Made by a program: the position numbers and the translations under genes | Shown: positions 7,909-14,052 of the stretch, piece by piece | Numbering within the stretch: the first letter of the stretch is position 1 | Layout of the letters: the number at the start of each line of letters is the position of its first letter | NCBI GenBank assembly: GCA_016871975.1 | Contig: VHBM01000026.1 | Location: forward strand, 1-15,363 | Origin: Nitrososphaerota archaeon | GTDB taxonomy: Archaea > Thermoproteota > Nitrososphaeria > Nitrososphaerales > Nitrosopumilaceae | DNA length: 15,363 bases | Direction: 5' to 3' | The notes under the pieces: generated by a model | What the model saw: the letters and a program-made list of their open reading frames with translations, nothing else | Told to the model about the DNA's origin: nothing | The model's database searches: none

Positions 7909-8161
7909 AATGTTTAAGCTTTTTTTGCTCAATGTATTCTTCAAACAACTTTTCCACCTCATCGTTTTTGCAAGTTTTTATCTTTTCAACTAGCTCTGCT
8001 TCTTCGATTTCATAACAATTCAAAAGATCCTGTTCATCTTTATAAAAAACCAAAACTTTGTTGTTGAAAATGCAGTGATATAGCTTTTCTTTTTCCATGT
8101 GTTCTGGACGAATCTTTACGCCATCTTTTTCAATAGATACAGGGTTTATCACAATAACCAT
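7907..8161 (-). CDS. Unrecognised 84-residue protein
   Basis: I do not recognise a family. The 84-residue product is charged, with an N-terminal beta-rich half (MVIVINPVSIEKDGVKIRP, then YHCIFNNKVLVFYKD) and an acidic, helical C-terminal half ending in Lys-rich sequence. Two cysteines (in YHC and LLNC) plus a third in KTC do not form a metal-binding spacing. It has no signal peptide or membrane segment. It appears real because it is open from ATG to stop with no competing gene on the other strand, and fills the gap between alba and the divergent polymerase gene. The last codons meet the alba promoter region. It may share a transcript with alba, which would suggest a nucleic-acid or chromatin role, but that is only inference from position. 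Confidence 0.75.
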   Translation of the reverse strand: MVIVINPVSIEKDGVKIRPEHMEKEKLYHCIFNNKVLVFYKDEQDLLNCYEIEEAELVEKIKTCKNDEVEKLFEEYIEQKKLKH

Positions 8162-8191
8162 AAATCAAAATAATATTTAGACTATCACGAT

Positions 8192-8201
8192 ATCATAATA
8201 T
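8192..8201 (+). promoter_or_regulatory. TATA-like box for the Y-family polymerase gene
   Basis: The sequence atcataatat is centred about 28 bases before the ATG at 8225. No Shine-Dalgarno sequence precedes the ATG, so a leaderless transcript is likely. No SOS-type operator was recognised. Confidence 0.45.
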
Positions 8202-8224
8202 GGATTCCACGCCATTGAAAAGCA

Positions 8225-9316
8225 ATGCATAGAGTCATTTTGCATATTGATTTTGACTATTTTTTTGCACAGTGTGAGGAAATAAAATCGCCACATCTGA
8301 AGACAAAGCCTGTTGCTGTCTGCATATTTTCAGACAGGGGAGGAGACAGTGGAGCTATTGCCACTGCAAATTATGAGGCAAGAAAGTATGGCGTAAAATC
8401 AGGAATGCCCATAGTATTTGCTAAAAAAAGGCTAGAGGCAATAAAAGACGCAGTGTTTTTGCCTGCAGATTTTGATTTCTATTCAGAGATTTCTGCAAAG
8501 GCAATGGAAATTATCAAAGGCTTTGCCGATGTTTTTGAGTATGTAGGAAAAGACGAGGCGTACCTTGATGTTACAAGGCGAACAAACGGCGATTTTGCTG
8601 TTGCAAGCCATGTTGCACAGCAGATAAAAAATTCCATACGAGAAAAGGTAAGGCTAAGCTGTTCTATAGGGGTGTCACCAAACAAGCTTGTCTCAAAGAT
8701 TGCGTCAAGCTACAAAAAACCTGATGGGCTGACAGTTGTTACACCTGACAGCGTAGAAAAATTCCTAGATCCGTTAAAAATTAGAGAAATACCTGGCATT
8801 GGCAAAAAAACTGAAGAAAGATTTGGCGAGGAAAAATTTGAGACTATTTCACATCTAAAAAAATTAGATGTGTTTACCTTAAACCAGATGTTTGGAAGAA
8901 AGATCGGGACCTACATTTACAATGCCGCAAGAGGAATTGATGATGAGCCTGTAACAGAAAGACAGCCAACTATACAGTACAGCAAAATAGTGACCTTGAC
9001 TCAGGACTCCAAGGATTATGATTTTCTTCTAAAGAGCCTAATTGAGCTTTGCAAGGAGCTTCATTCCATAATTATTGAGGAAAACAGGATGTTCAAGTCA
9101 GTTGGAATACAGTTTGTCCAGACTGATCTTTCAAGTAAGACAAAGTCAAAGATGCTAAAAAACCCCACATCAAGCTTGGATGAGCTGCAAAAAACAGCAA
9201 TACAGCTATTGCAAGAGGCACTTGAGAGTCAGACTCTGCTAGTTAGAAGACTAGGAGTCAAGGTGTCTGAGTTATCTGAGATCGAGGGCCAAAGCAACAT
9301 AACAAGCTACTTTTAG
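8225..9316 (+). CDS. dinB: Y-family translesion DNA polymerase (Pol IV/Dpo4 type) with PIP box
   Basis: A 363-residue lesion-bypass polymerase, close to the length of Sulfolobus Dpo4. The first catalytic motif, HIDFDYFFAQCEE, gives metal-binding D9 and, by alignment to Dpo4, Phe14 as the steric gate against ribonucleotides. The second motif is VGKDEAYLD with D110 and E111; the Gly-Lys before DEA replaces the usual Ser-Ile/Val. SCSIGVSPNKLVSKIASSYK and the helix-hairpin-helix IPGIGKKT (thumb) follow, then a little-finger domain. The last eight residues, QSNITSYF, fit the PCNA-interacting consensus (Q-x-x-hydrophobic-x-x-aromatic-aromatic), so the enzyme should be recruited to stalled forks by the sliding clamp. 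It converges with the archaeosortase-like gene through interlocked stops. Confidence 0.96.
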   Translation: MHRVILHIDFDYFFAQCEEIKSPHLKTKPVAVCIFSDRGGDSGAIATANYEARKYGVKSGMPIVFAKKRLEAIKDAVFLPADFDFYSEISAKAMEIIKGFADVFEYVGKDEAYLDVTRRTNGDFAVASHVAQQIKNSIREKVRLSCSIGVSPNKLVSKIASSYKKPDGLTVVTPDSVEKFLDPLKIREIPGIGKKTEERFGEEKFETISHLKKLDVFTLNQMFGRKIGTYIYNAARGIDDEPVTERQPTIQYSKIVTLTQDSKDYDFLLKSLIELCKELHSIIIEENRMFKSVGIQFVQTDLSSKTKSKMLKNPTSSLDELQKTAIQLLQEALESQTLLVRRLGVKVSELSEIEGQSNITSYF

Positions 9317-10248
9317 CTTTGAGGATTCTTTGATGCTTCTAGTTTTTTGAGTCGCCTTGTTTCAATTGTTGTAACAACCATCAAAAAAACAAAGAGCCAC
9401 GGCAGAAACATGATTTCGCCTGCAACAGAGTGAAATTCCTCAAATTCTGTTACGTTTGTGGATATTTTGAGTGCAAATAGTGATAATGAAAAGATTCGAA
9501 TCATGTTTACACCAATAGTTCCAACTATTCCCAGAGCAAAATATGCAATCTTTCTGTTGCGTTGTATGTTCATTTTTAGTAAAAACGCCATCATAACAAG
9601 CGAATAGATAATTACGCTATGCACGCCTGCTGATGGCCAAAATACCTGAAGTGCAAAGGGGCCGTGATCTCCCTGAAGAAACATGAGATTGTCCCTTGCC
9701 GTAGCTGCACCAAGATCAAAGGTGTTGATGACCCACGCATTGACTTGTATTAGATATGGAACAACATATTGCAAAGGGCCAAGTGTGTCGTATGGAAAGA
9801 ATGTATCAAGTGCAAGAATGATTGCGCTACCTCCAAGAAATATTGGCCCTGCTGGCGCAATTCTAATCCAGCGTTTTCCAAAAAATATGGAAAGTGTTGC
9901 AACAACAAAGGAAGACATTACAACAAAATCCCACAGCCATTCCCAAGAATATATGAGTGGGACCTCGATTTCCTTGCCATAATTAACAATGTTTTCTTTT
10001 AACCCATATTCAGAACCTGCAAGATAAATCATAACAGCCGCTGCAAGCGGAATTACAGCTAGGAGTCGTTTTTTTGGAACTTGAAGTTTTATGCCAAAAA
10101 GTTCTGCTACAAGAAATGCCAATGCAAAAAGAAACCCGCCTCTTCCCTGGTTCCAGCTCAGGCTAAATGTGTCAGGAAATACAGCTAGAGCAAAAAGTAT
10201 TGGACTGGCAATAATTAAAATTGCAAATATCACGCTTTTGTTTTGCAT
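9313..10248 (-). CDS. Exosortase/archaeosortase-family membrane protein with Ser in place of the catalytic Cys
   Basis: A polytopic membrane protein of 311 residues with roughly eight hydrophobic segments. Near the C-terminus it has the three spaced motifs of the exosortase/archaeosortase family: WPSAGVHS where the family normally has Cys-x-Gly-x-x-Ser (Ser206 replaces Cys), NMIRIF with the conserved Arg (R251), and EFHSVAGE with the conserved His (H273). Family members process and anchor secreted proteins that carry PEF- or PEP-type C-terminal signals. From memory, thaumarchaeal members of the family were noted to use Ser at this site; I could not verify that. The frame is open to a GTG at 10284 abutting the nreA stop, but I choose the ATG at 10248 because TATATATAT lies about 27 bases upstream of it. 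No candidate substrate with a sorting tail is visible in the window. Confidence 0.82.
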   Translation of the reverse strand: MQNKSVIFAILIIASPILFALAVFPDTFSLSWNQGRGGFLFALAFLVAELFGIKLQVPKKRLLAVIPLAAAVMIYLAGSEYGLKENIVNYGKEIEVPLIYSWEWLWDFVVMSSFVVATLSIFFGKRWIRIAPAGPIFLGGSAIILALDTFFPYDTLGPLQYVVPYLIQVNAWVINTFDLGAATARDNLMFLQGDHGPFALQVFWPSAGVHSVIIYSLVMMAFLLKMNIQRNRKIAYFALGIVGTIGVNMIRIFSLSLFALKISTNVTEFEEFHSVAGEIMFLPWLFVFLMVVTTIETRRLKKLEASKNPQS

Positions 10249-10270
10249 CAATCTACTCGAATTTGTGGGA

Positions 10271-10280
10271 GATATATATT
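10271..10280 (-). promoter_or_regulatory. TATA box for the archaeosortase-like gene; decides its start
   Basis: The minus strand reads aatatatatc, a strong TATA-type sequence centred 27 bases before the ATG at 10248. The longer open frame from the GTG at 10284 would contain this box inside the coding region, so the shorter protein is favoured. The box falls directly after the nreA stop codon. Confidence 0.6.
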
Positions 10281-10284
10281 CCAC

Positions 10285-11442
10285 TCAGAAAAAGTCTGCA
10301 ATTGTTTTTTGTTTGATCAGCTTTAACATGTTTCCTTTTGAGAGCCACTCGGTTTTGCTAATGCTCATGTTTTTGCATGCAAAGTTAATCGCATCATCAA
10401 AGCTTGATGCAACATATGATTTTTGTTTCATTGTAGCTCGTACGCCTTCTCTGACCTGCCACACGCCAACAGGAACTGCATATTCTGGCCTTATTTCACG
10501 CAGTACCAAAACTGCGCCTTGTATCTGATTTTTTACAAAATATTCTGCTACAGCCAGTTTTGCTGCAAAATAGGTACCTGCAATGGCTGGAGGATGATCA
10601 ATGCCTCGTGCGTCTTCAAAATCAGCGCCAAATCCAACCGTATCACCGTCATGCCATGCCTCTTGCATTTCAAACATCCATCTGTGTGGAAAAACTATTA
10701 CAGAATACAGGTTGTCAATATGCTCAAAACAAAATACCTGACACGAGTCAATTAGCGAAAAATCAAGAATCTCTAAGACAAGTGACTTTGAGATAATATC
10801 ATCAGTTGCAGTAATGCTCCATCGCGTTGGCACAAGTTTTCTTTTTTTTCCAAACATTCCAATGCTGAAGCATTTTTGAATTTTTGAAATCTCGATTCCG
10901 CTGTTGTATAGCGCAAGTACTGCGTCTTCTGCCTTGAGGTCTCTGTCATAGTAGGCTTTTTGGATAAATCTATCAGAAGACGAACCAGAAAACTTTGATT
11001 TTTTTATCTCACCTATTGGACCAAACGGCGCACTTTCACCATCAATTGATGTTATAGGAATCGTGTTTCTCTGAAATTCAATGTCTGACTCAATTGGGCG
11101 TGATGACATGGCTACTTCTTGCAGGTCCTCAATGTATCGCCCTTGAGGGTCGGCTACAGACATTTTTTTTATTCCTCTGATAAGGTTTAGCCGAAAATTT
11201 ACAATTTCTTCTAAAGTTTTTCCAGACCATTTTTCAGGAATATCAAGCAGACTGGTATCTCCATGAATTGGCGGCACCATTGGGCCGACGAATACTTTGG
11301 GATAGTTGTAAGATCCTACAAAGACAGAAGGCGGGCTAGAACCGCTTACCGCATTAGATGAAAACAGATTTGCATATCTTGACAGGTACTCTTTCCAGTT
11401 TGACTCTATTGATTCACGGATTTCACGTGCAGTACGAGTCAT
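10285..11442 (-). CDS. nreA: Nre-family DNA repair protein (NreA) with C-terminal PIP box
   Basis: A 385-residue archaeal-specific protein of the Nre family (DUF650/DUF651), implicated in DNA-damage tolerance. The hallmark is residues about 35-58: SGSSPPSVFVGSYNYPKVFV followed by GPMVPP. Other typical blocks are SIDGESAPFGP, VPTRWSITATDD and GVWQVREGVR. The last eight residues, QKTIADFF, are a canonical PCNA-interacting (PIP) motif, as expected for the family. Many Nre proteins begin with a Cys-rich zinc-finger segment; here the 35 residues before the first hallmark contain no Cys, and an in-frame TGA six codons upstream of the ATG excludes a longer form. The protein is therefore of the finger-less kind. 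It is divergent from the BtuF-like gene and lies just upstream of the archaeosortase-like gene. Confidence 0.9.
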   Translation of the reverse strand: MTRTAREIRESIESNWKEYLSRYANLFSSNAVSGSSPPSVFVGSYNYPKVFVGPMVPPIHGDTSLLDIPEKWSGKTLEEIVNFRLNLIRGIKKMSVADPQGRYIEDLQEVAMSSRPIESDIEFQRNTIPITSIDGESAPFGPIGEIKKSKFSGSSSDRFIQKAYYDRDLKAEDAVLALYNSGIEISKIQKCFSIGMFGKKRKLVPTRWSITATDDIISKSLVLEILDFSLIDSCQVFCFEHIDNLYSVIVFPHRWMFEMQEAWHDGDTVGFGADFEDARGIDHPPAIAGTYFAAKLAVAEYFVKNQIQGAVLVLREIRPEYAVPVGVWQVREGVRATMKQKSYVASSFDDAINFACKNMSISKTEWLSKGNMLKLIKQKTIADFF

Positions 11443-11464
11443 GAGATGATAAGTGATTCATTTT

Positions 11465-11472
11465 CTATTAAC
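11465..11472 (-). promoter_or_regulatory. TATA-like box for nreA
   Basis: The minus strand reads gttaatag, centred about 26 bases before the nreA ATG at 11442, consistent with a leaderless start. It shares the 100-base divergent gap with the BtuF-like gene promoter. Confidence 0.45.
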
Positions 11473-11513
11473 TTGACTGAAAACAAAGTTTGACTGTGTG
11501 TCAATGCGAGATG

Positions 11514-11520
11514 TTTAAAA
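11514..11520 (+). promoter_or_regulatory. TATA box for the BtuF-like gene
   Basis: TTTAAAA is centred 26 bases before the ATG at 11543, exactly the archaeal spacing for a leaderless transcript. It supports the ATG as the true start and therefore the absence of a signal peptide. No cobalamin riboswitch was recognised in the 100-base gap, which would in any case be too short for the full element. Confidence 0.55.
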
Positions 11521-11542
11521 TTGAAAACCAATAACGAAAAGT

Positions 11543-12469
11543 ATGGCAATTGAAAGAATAGTGTCTTTTCTTCCCAGCGCGACAGAGCTGCTTTATGAGC
11601 TTGGCGTAAAAGACAGAATTTTTGGCGTGACTCATGAGTGCCTGTATCCAGAAGACGCAAAGTCAAAGCCTCGCGTGATAACATCTGTTTTGAATCCAGA
11701 TGTTCTCAACAGCAAAGAAATCGATGATAAAATCATAGAGCTTATGCGAACCGGCCAAGACATTTTCATGCTTGATGAAAAAAATCTCATTAATGCAAGA
11801 CCTGATCTTATAGTATCTCAGGAAATTTGTGAAGTGTGTTCTGCGTATACCAATCAGGTAAACAAGGCCCTAAGTATCTTGGATAAAAAGCCTCTAGTCC
11901 ATGCGTTAAATCCAAGTGATCTTCAAGGTATTCTTTCTAGCATTGATGAGCTTGCAAAAAAGGTTGGAAAAGAGGAGCAAGGCAGAGTCTTGCGCAAATC
12001 ACTTGAAAAAAGAATAGAGTACATCAAGTCAAAGAAATTTGAAAAAAGGCCACAAGTTTTATGCATAGAGTGGGTTGAGCCATTTTTTACTTCAGGTCAC
12101 TGGATTCCAGAAATGGTTGAGCTTGCAGGAGGAAAAAATCTGATTAGCATAAAGGATGAAAAGTCAAGAAGGATGGCATTTGAGGAAGTCGAAAACCAAA
12201 ACCCGGAGATAATCATTATGATGCCGTGTGGATTTGATACGGAACGAACAATTTCTGAATACAAAAACATTCTTGAAAATAATGACCAGTGGAACAAGCT
12301 AGAAGCTGTAAAGGCAAACAACGTTTACGCCGTAAATGCAAACTCGTACTTTAGCAAACCAAGCATTAGGACTATAACAGGCCTTGAGATTTTAGCGAAA
12401 ATAATTCAGCCAAAAATATTTGATGATCTTATTGTTCCTCAAAATTCATTTAAACAAATTAGCTCTTAA
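11543..12469 (+). CDS. BtuF-like cobalamin/iron-complex binding protein lacking a signal peptide
   Basis: A 308-residue protein of the class III (BtuF/FhuD) substrate-binding fold. Features in order are RIVSFLPSATELLYELGV and DRIFGVTHECLYP (first lobe, typical of BtuF), a long linking helix around 125-165, and in the second lobe CIEWVEPFFTSGHWIPEMVELAGG and NPEIIIMMPCG. Binding proteins of this fold normally sit outside the membrane and feed an ABC importer, but here the mature fold begins at residue 2 with no signal peptide or lipobox, and the TATA spacing argues against an upstream start. It may be a cytosolic corrinoid-binding protein. A CEVC pair (around residues 94-97) is unusual. No BtuC or BtuD gene is adjacent. 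The 3' end overlaps the convergent membrane-protein gene by 11 bases. Confidence 0.85.
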   Translation: MAIERIVSFLPSATELLYELGVKDRIFGVTHECLYPEDAKSKPRVITSVLNPDVLNSKEIDDKIIELMRTGQDIFMLDEKNLINARPDLIVSQEICEVCSAYTNQVNKALSILDKKPLVHALNPSDLQGILSSIDELAKKVGKEEQGRVLRKSLEKRIEYIKSKKFEKRPQVLCIEWVEPFFTSGHWIPEMVELAGGKNLISIKDEKSRRMAFEEVENQNPEIIIMMPCGFDTERTISEYKNILENNDQWNKLEAVKANNVYAVNANSYFSKPSIRTITGLEILAKIIQPKIFDDLIVPQNSFKQISS

Positions 12470-12938
12470 TTTTGCATTCAACTGAAAGTGATTTTGTTGT
12501 AGTGTAGTATGTAAAACCTAGAATAGCCAACGCGACAAGTCTTAATGGTATTTCATAATTTGATAAAAATGCAGTAGCTATTCCTGCCGTAGTGCCAAAT
12601 GTAGAGATTATTGCAAACCCTATTGGCCCACAGCTGCATGCACCTGCCGATGCGCCAATTATGGATCCAAACAATCCTCCGCCCATTTTTCGTGCCTGAT
12701 TGTGCAGTGTTTTGATTCTATAGACATTCATTGCAATTACTATACCAGACAAGACAGATACTGCAACTATCAAGGAAAATCCAAACGCTCTGTCTGATGG
12801 AATATTCATGACAAGATATGGTTTTAGAAAAATATACTCTGAAATAATTGAAAGTGGAAAAAACAGCCCAACTGATATTACTACTGCCAGAGCAAAATAT
12901 TTGTGATTTGAAAAAACTAGCTTTAGTGTTTGTATCAT
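12459..12938 (-). CDS. Small membrane protein with GACSCGPIG motif, function unknown
   Basis: A 159-residue protein with about four membrane segments (roughly 14-34, 51-70, 86-112 and 129-146). I do not recognise an established family name. The notable motif is ASAGACSCGPIGFAIISTFG in the third segment, with two Cys separated by one residue and embedded in Gly/Ala/Ser, suggesting metal (copper or mercury type) or thiol chemistry inside the membrane; a further Cys is near the C-terminus (SVECKI). The first segment starts close to the N-terminus and could serve as an uncleaved signal anchor. The ATG at 12938 is preceded by a TATA-like sequence about 30 bases upstream. It converges on the BtuF-like gene; a shared role in metal or cofactor uptake is possible but rests only on position. 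Confidence 0.8.
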   Translation of the reverse strand: MIQTLKLVFSNHKYFALAVVISVGLFFPLSIISEYIFLKPYLVMNIPSDRAFGFSLIVAVSVLSGIVIAMNVYRIKTLHNQARKMGGGLFGSIIGASAGACSCGPIGFAIISTFGTTAGIATAFLSNYEIPLRLVALAILGFTYYTTTKSLSVECKIKS

Positions 12939-12964
12939 TCTAAAGCAATGAATCGATTACACTC

Positions 12965-12971
12965 TTAAATA
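12965..12971 (-). promoter_or_regulatory. TATA-like box for the small membrane protein gene
   Basis: The minus strand reads TATTTAA, centred about 30 bases before the ATG at 12938. It lies in the 50-base gap after the 57-residue zinc-finger gene, so each of these minus-strand genes appears to have its own promoter. Confidence 0.5.
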
Positions 12972-12988
12972 CTTAGTATGGTCTTGCG

Positions 12989-13162
12989 CTATTTTTTTCG
13001 TCTAAATAGATTTGCAAATTTTTGTACTGCAGAATCAAGTGGACATGATTCACCACTTACTTGCAAATTGTGTTGGTGTTCATCAAATTTTTTCTTTGAG
13101 CCAAAGACAGTATCACATTTTTCACAATAAATTTTTGATGTGTTTTTTGTAAGTTTGTCCAT
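12989..13162 (-). CDS. 57-residue C2H2-type zinc-finger protein
   Basis: A short gene read directly from the minus strand: ATG at 13162, stop TAG at 12989-12991, 57 codons. Residues 11-31 form most of a classical C2H2 finger: C13-x2-C16-x3-F20-x5-F26-x2-H29, which matches the metal ligands and hydrophobic-core spacing exactly. The fourth ligand is less clear: H31 is only one residue beyond, and C40 is the other candidate. The C-terminus is basic (KFANLFRRKK), suitable for nucleic-acid contact. A TATA-like TTTTTAATA is centred 25 bases before the ATG, fitting a leaderless transcript. Small single-finger proteins of this kind are common in archaea and often act in transcription. The partner or target is unknown. 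Confidence 0.85.
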   Translation of the reverse strand: MDKLTKNTSKIYCEKCDTVFGSKKKFDEHQHNLQVSGESCPLDSAVQKFANLFRRKK

Positions 13163-13182
13163 GCTTTACATTATGGATGAGG

Positions 13183-13191
13183 TATTAAAAA
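13183..13191 (-). promoter_or_regulatory. TATA box for the 57-residue zinc-finger gene
   Basis: The minus strand reads TTTTTAATA, centred 25 bases before the ATG at 13162. It lies entirely within the 38-base gap after the stop of the upstream 123-residue gene. Confidence 0.5.
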
Positions 13192-13200
13192 CAATTTTGC

Positions 13201-13572
13201 CTATAGATAATGAATCCTCATATGCATATTGTGCACTACCTCATATGGAGTCACATGGCCGCAGTGTGCACATGAAAACATTTGGCCTGTCGGTTTTTGA
13301 GCTCGCTCTATTGGCTTTCCTGAAACAGAGGTTATCGATATTGCGTTGCCCCTTGATATTACGGCAAAGTTTTGTGACTCGCCAATAGAGTCCAAGAATT
13401 CTTTAATTGACGTTATTACCTTGTTTTGATCTATTGTCTCGCTTTCATTAATTGGTGATAAGATAAACTCGTGAAGTTTTAGTGAAGGAACAGCTGCCAA
13501 CTGGTCTGATACGTACACCACAAGCTCGTTTTTTACTGCCTCAACGTCTCGGCAATCTATTGTAATCAACAC
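13201..13572 (-). CDS. 123-residue protein with C-terminal C2H2-like zinc-binding motif
   Basis: I do not recognise a named family. Residues 1-90 look like a small alpha/beta domain (strands near 2-6, 35-40, 69-74 and 77-82; helices near 9-27 and 50-64). The end of the protein has C101-x2-C104-x12-H117-x3-H121, which is the ligand spacing of a C2H2 zinc finger, with additional His at 106 and 114. The finger sits two residues from the C-terminus. The start is GTG at 13572 (a TTG lies at the next codon, 13569); a TATA-like CTAAAATATA is centred about 24 bases upstream of the GTG and 27 upstream of the TTG. It is followed after 38 bases by the 57-residue finger gene. A role in regulation or nucleic-acid binding is plausible but not shown. 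Confidence 0.82.
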   Translation of the reverse strand: MLITIDCRDVEAVKNELVVYVSDQLAAVPSLKLHEFILSPINESETIDQNKVITSIKEFLDSIGESQNFAVISRGNAISITSVSGKPIERAQKPTGQMFSCAHCGHVTPYEVVHNMHMRIHYL

Positions 13573-13590
13573 TAAAAGCTGATTTTGATC

Positions 13591-13600
13591 TATATTTTAG
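13591..13600 (-). promoter_or_regulatory. TATA-like box for the 123-residue zinc-finger-like gene
   Basis: The minus strand reads CTAAAATATA, about 24-27 bases before the GTG/TTG start pair. It lies within 20 bases of the plus-strand TATA-like sequence for the 134-residue gene, so the two divergent promoters sit almost back to back. Confidence 0.45.
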
Positions 13601-13612
13601 TCTTAAAATAAA

Positions 13613-13621
13613 TTTAAAAAA
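13613..13621 (+). promoter_or_regulatory. TATA-like box for the 134-residue gene
   Basis: TTTAAAAAA is centred about 28 bases before the ATG at 13645. It lies in the same 72-base divergent gap as the minus-strand promoter at 13591-13600, so binding at one could affect the other. Confidence 0.45.
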
Positions 13622-13644
13622 TTTTTGAAAAGCTATATTCATGT

Positions 13645-14049
13645 ATGATATTTACCATATTTGTGGCAGATTCGGAAACTTTTGGAGTGGAGAGCGGGCA
13701 CGGAGAAAAGGTAGTAGAGTGGCTCAACGACGAGGCAAAAAAGCAGGGAAAAAAGTTTGAGGCAAGATTATATGATTATGAGGTTACAACGCAGAATTTT
13801 GGATCATTTGAGATGTTTTCATGGATCGGCGACGTAAATGCTGCAAGAGAATTAATTGTAAGGGCAAGCAGTAGATTCAAGATCAAAGTTATCGAAGGCA
13901 GTTACAAGCCTAAGGAAAGGATATTCAAGACAAAAAAATCGGATTATGCCATGGTAAGACGCGGTGACAAAGTAATTGGTCATCTAGAATTTGAAGCACC
14001 GATGCTAGGCTCTTCCAAATGGAAATTAAAAGCAGAGGAAAGGAGGTAG
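13645..14049 (+). CDS. Unrecognised 134-residue protein, first gene of a likely two-gene operon
   Basis: I do not recognise a family. The 134 residues appear soluble and alpha/beta: strand MIFTIFVADS, a helix over about 19-35 (EKVVEWLNDEAKKQGK), strands RLYDYEVTTQ and IKVIEG, then a basic stretch KPKERIFKTKKSD and a C-terminal beta/basic tail. It has no Cys, signal peptide or membrane segment. The ATG at 13645 gives a natural first strand; an overlapping out-of-frame ATG at 13641 leads elsewhere. The stop is three bases before the ATG of the oxidoreductase gene, whose Shine-Dalgarno site lies in the last codons of this gene, so the two are almost surely co-transcribed. That link suggests a role near the same metabolic step, but no function is claimed. 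Confidence 0.8.
   Translation: MIFTIFVADSETFGVESGHGEKVVEWLNDEAKKQGKKFEARLYDYEVTTQNFGSFEMFSWIGDVNAARELIVRASSRFKIKVIEGSYKPKERIFKTKKSDYAMVRRGDKVIGHLEFEAPMLGSSKWKLKAEERR
14041..14047 (+). promoter_or_regulatory. Strong Shine-Dalgarno site for the oxidoreductase gene
   Basis: AGGAGGT lies five bases before the ATG at 14053 and overlaps the last codon and stop of the preceding gene. It is the clearest ribosome binding site in the window, and contrasts with the leaderless-looking starts of most first genes; it indicates translation from within a polycistronic message. Confidence 0.85.
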
Positions 14050-14052
14050 GGT

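Noticed and set aside
10249..10284. Longer archaeosortase-like frame from GTG
   Set aside because: A strong TATA box lies inside it at the right distance from the ATG at 10248; the longer form cannot be fully excluded.
13140..13388. Plus-strand 82-codon frame
   Set aside because: It runs antisense across the end of the 123-residue zinc-finger-like gene and the promoter of the 57-residue gene, without motifs.
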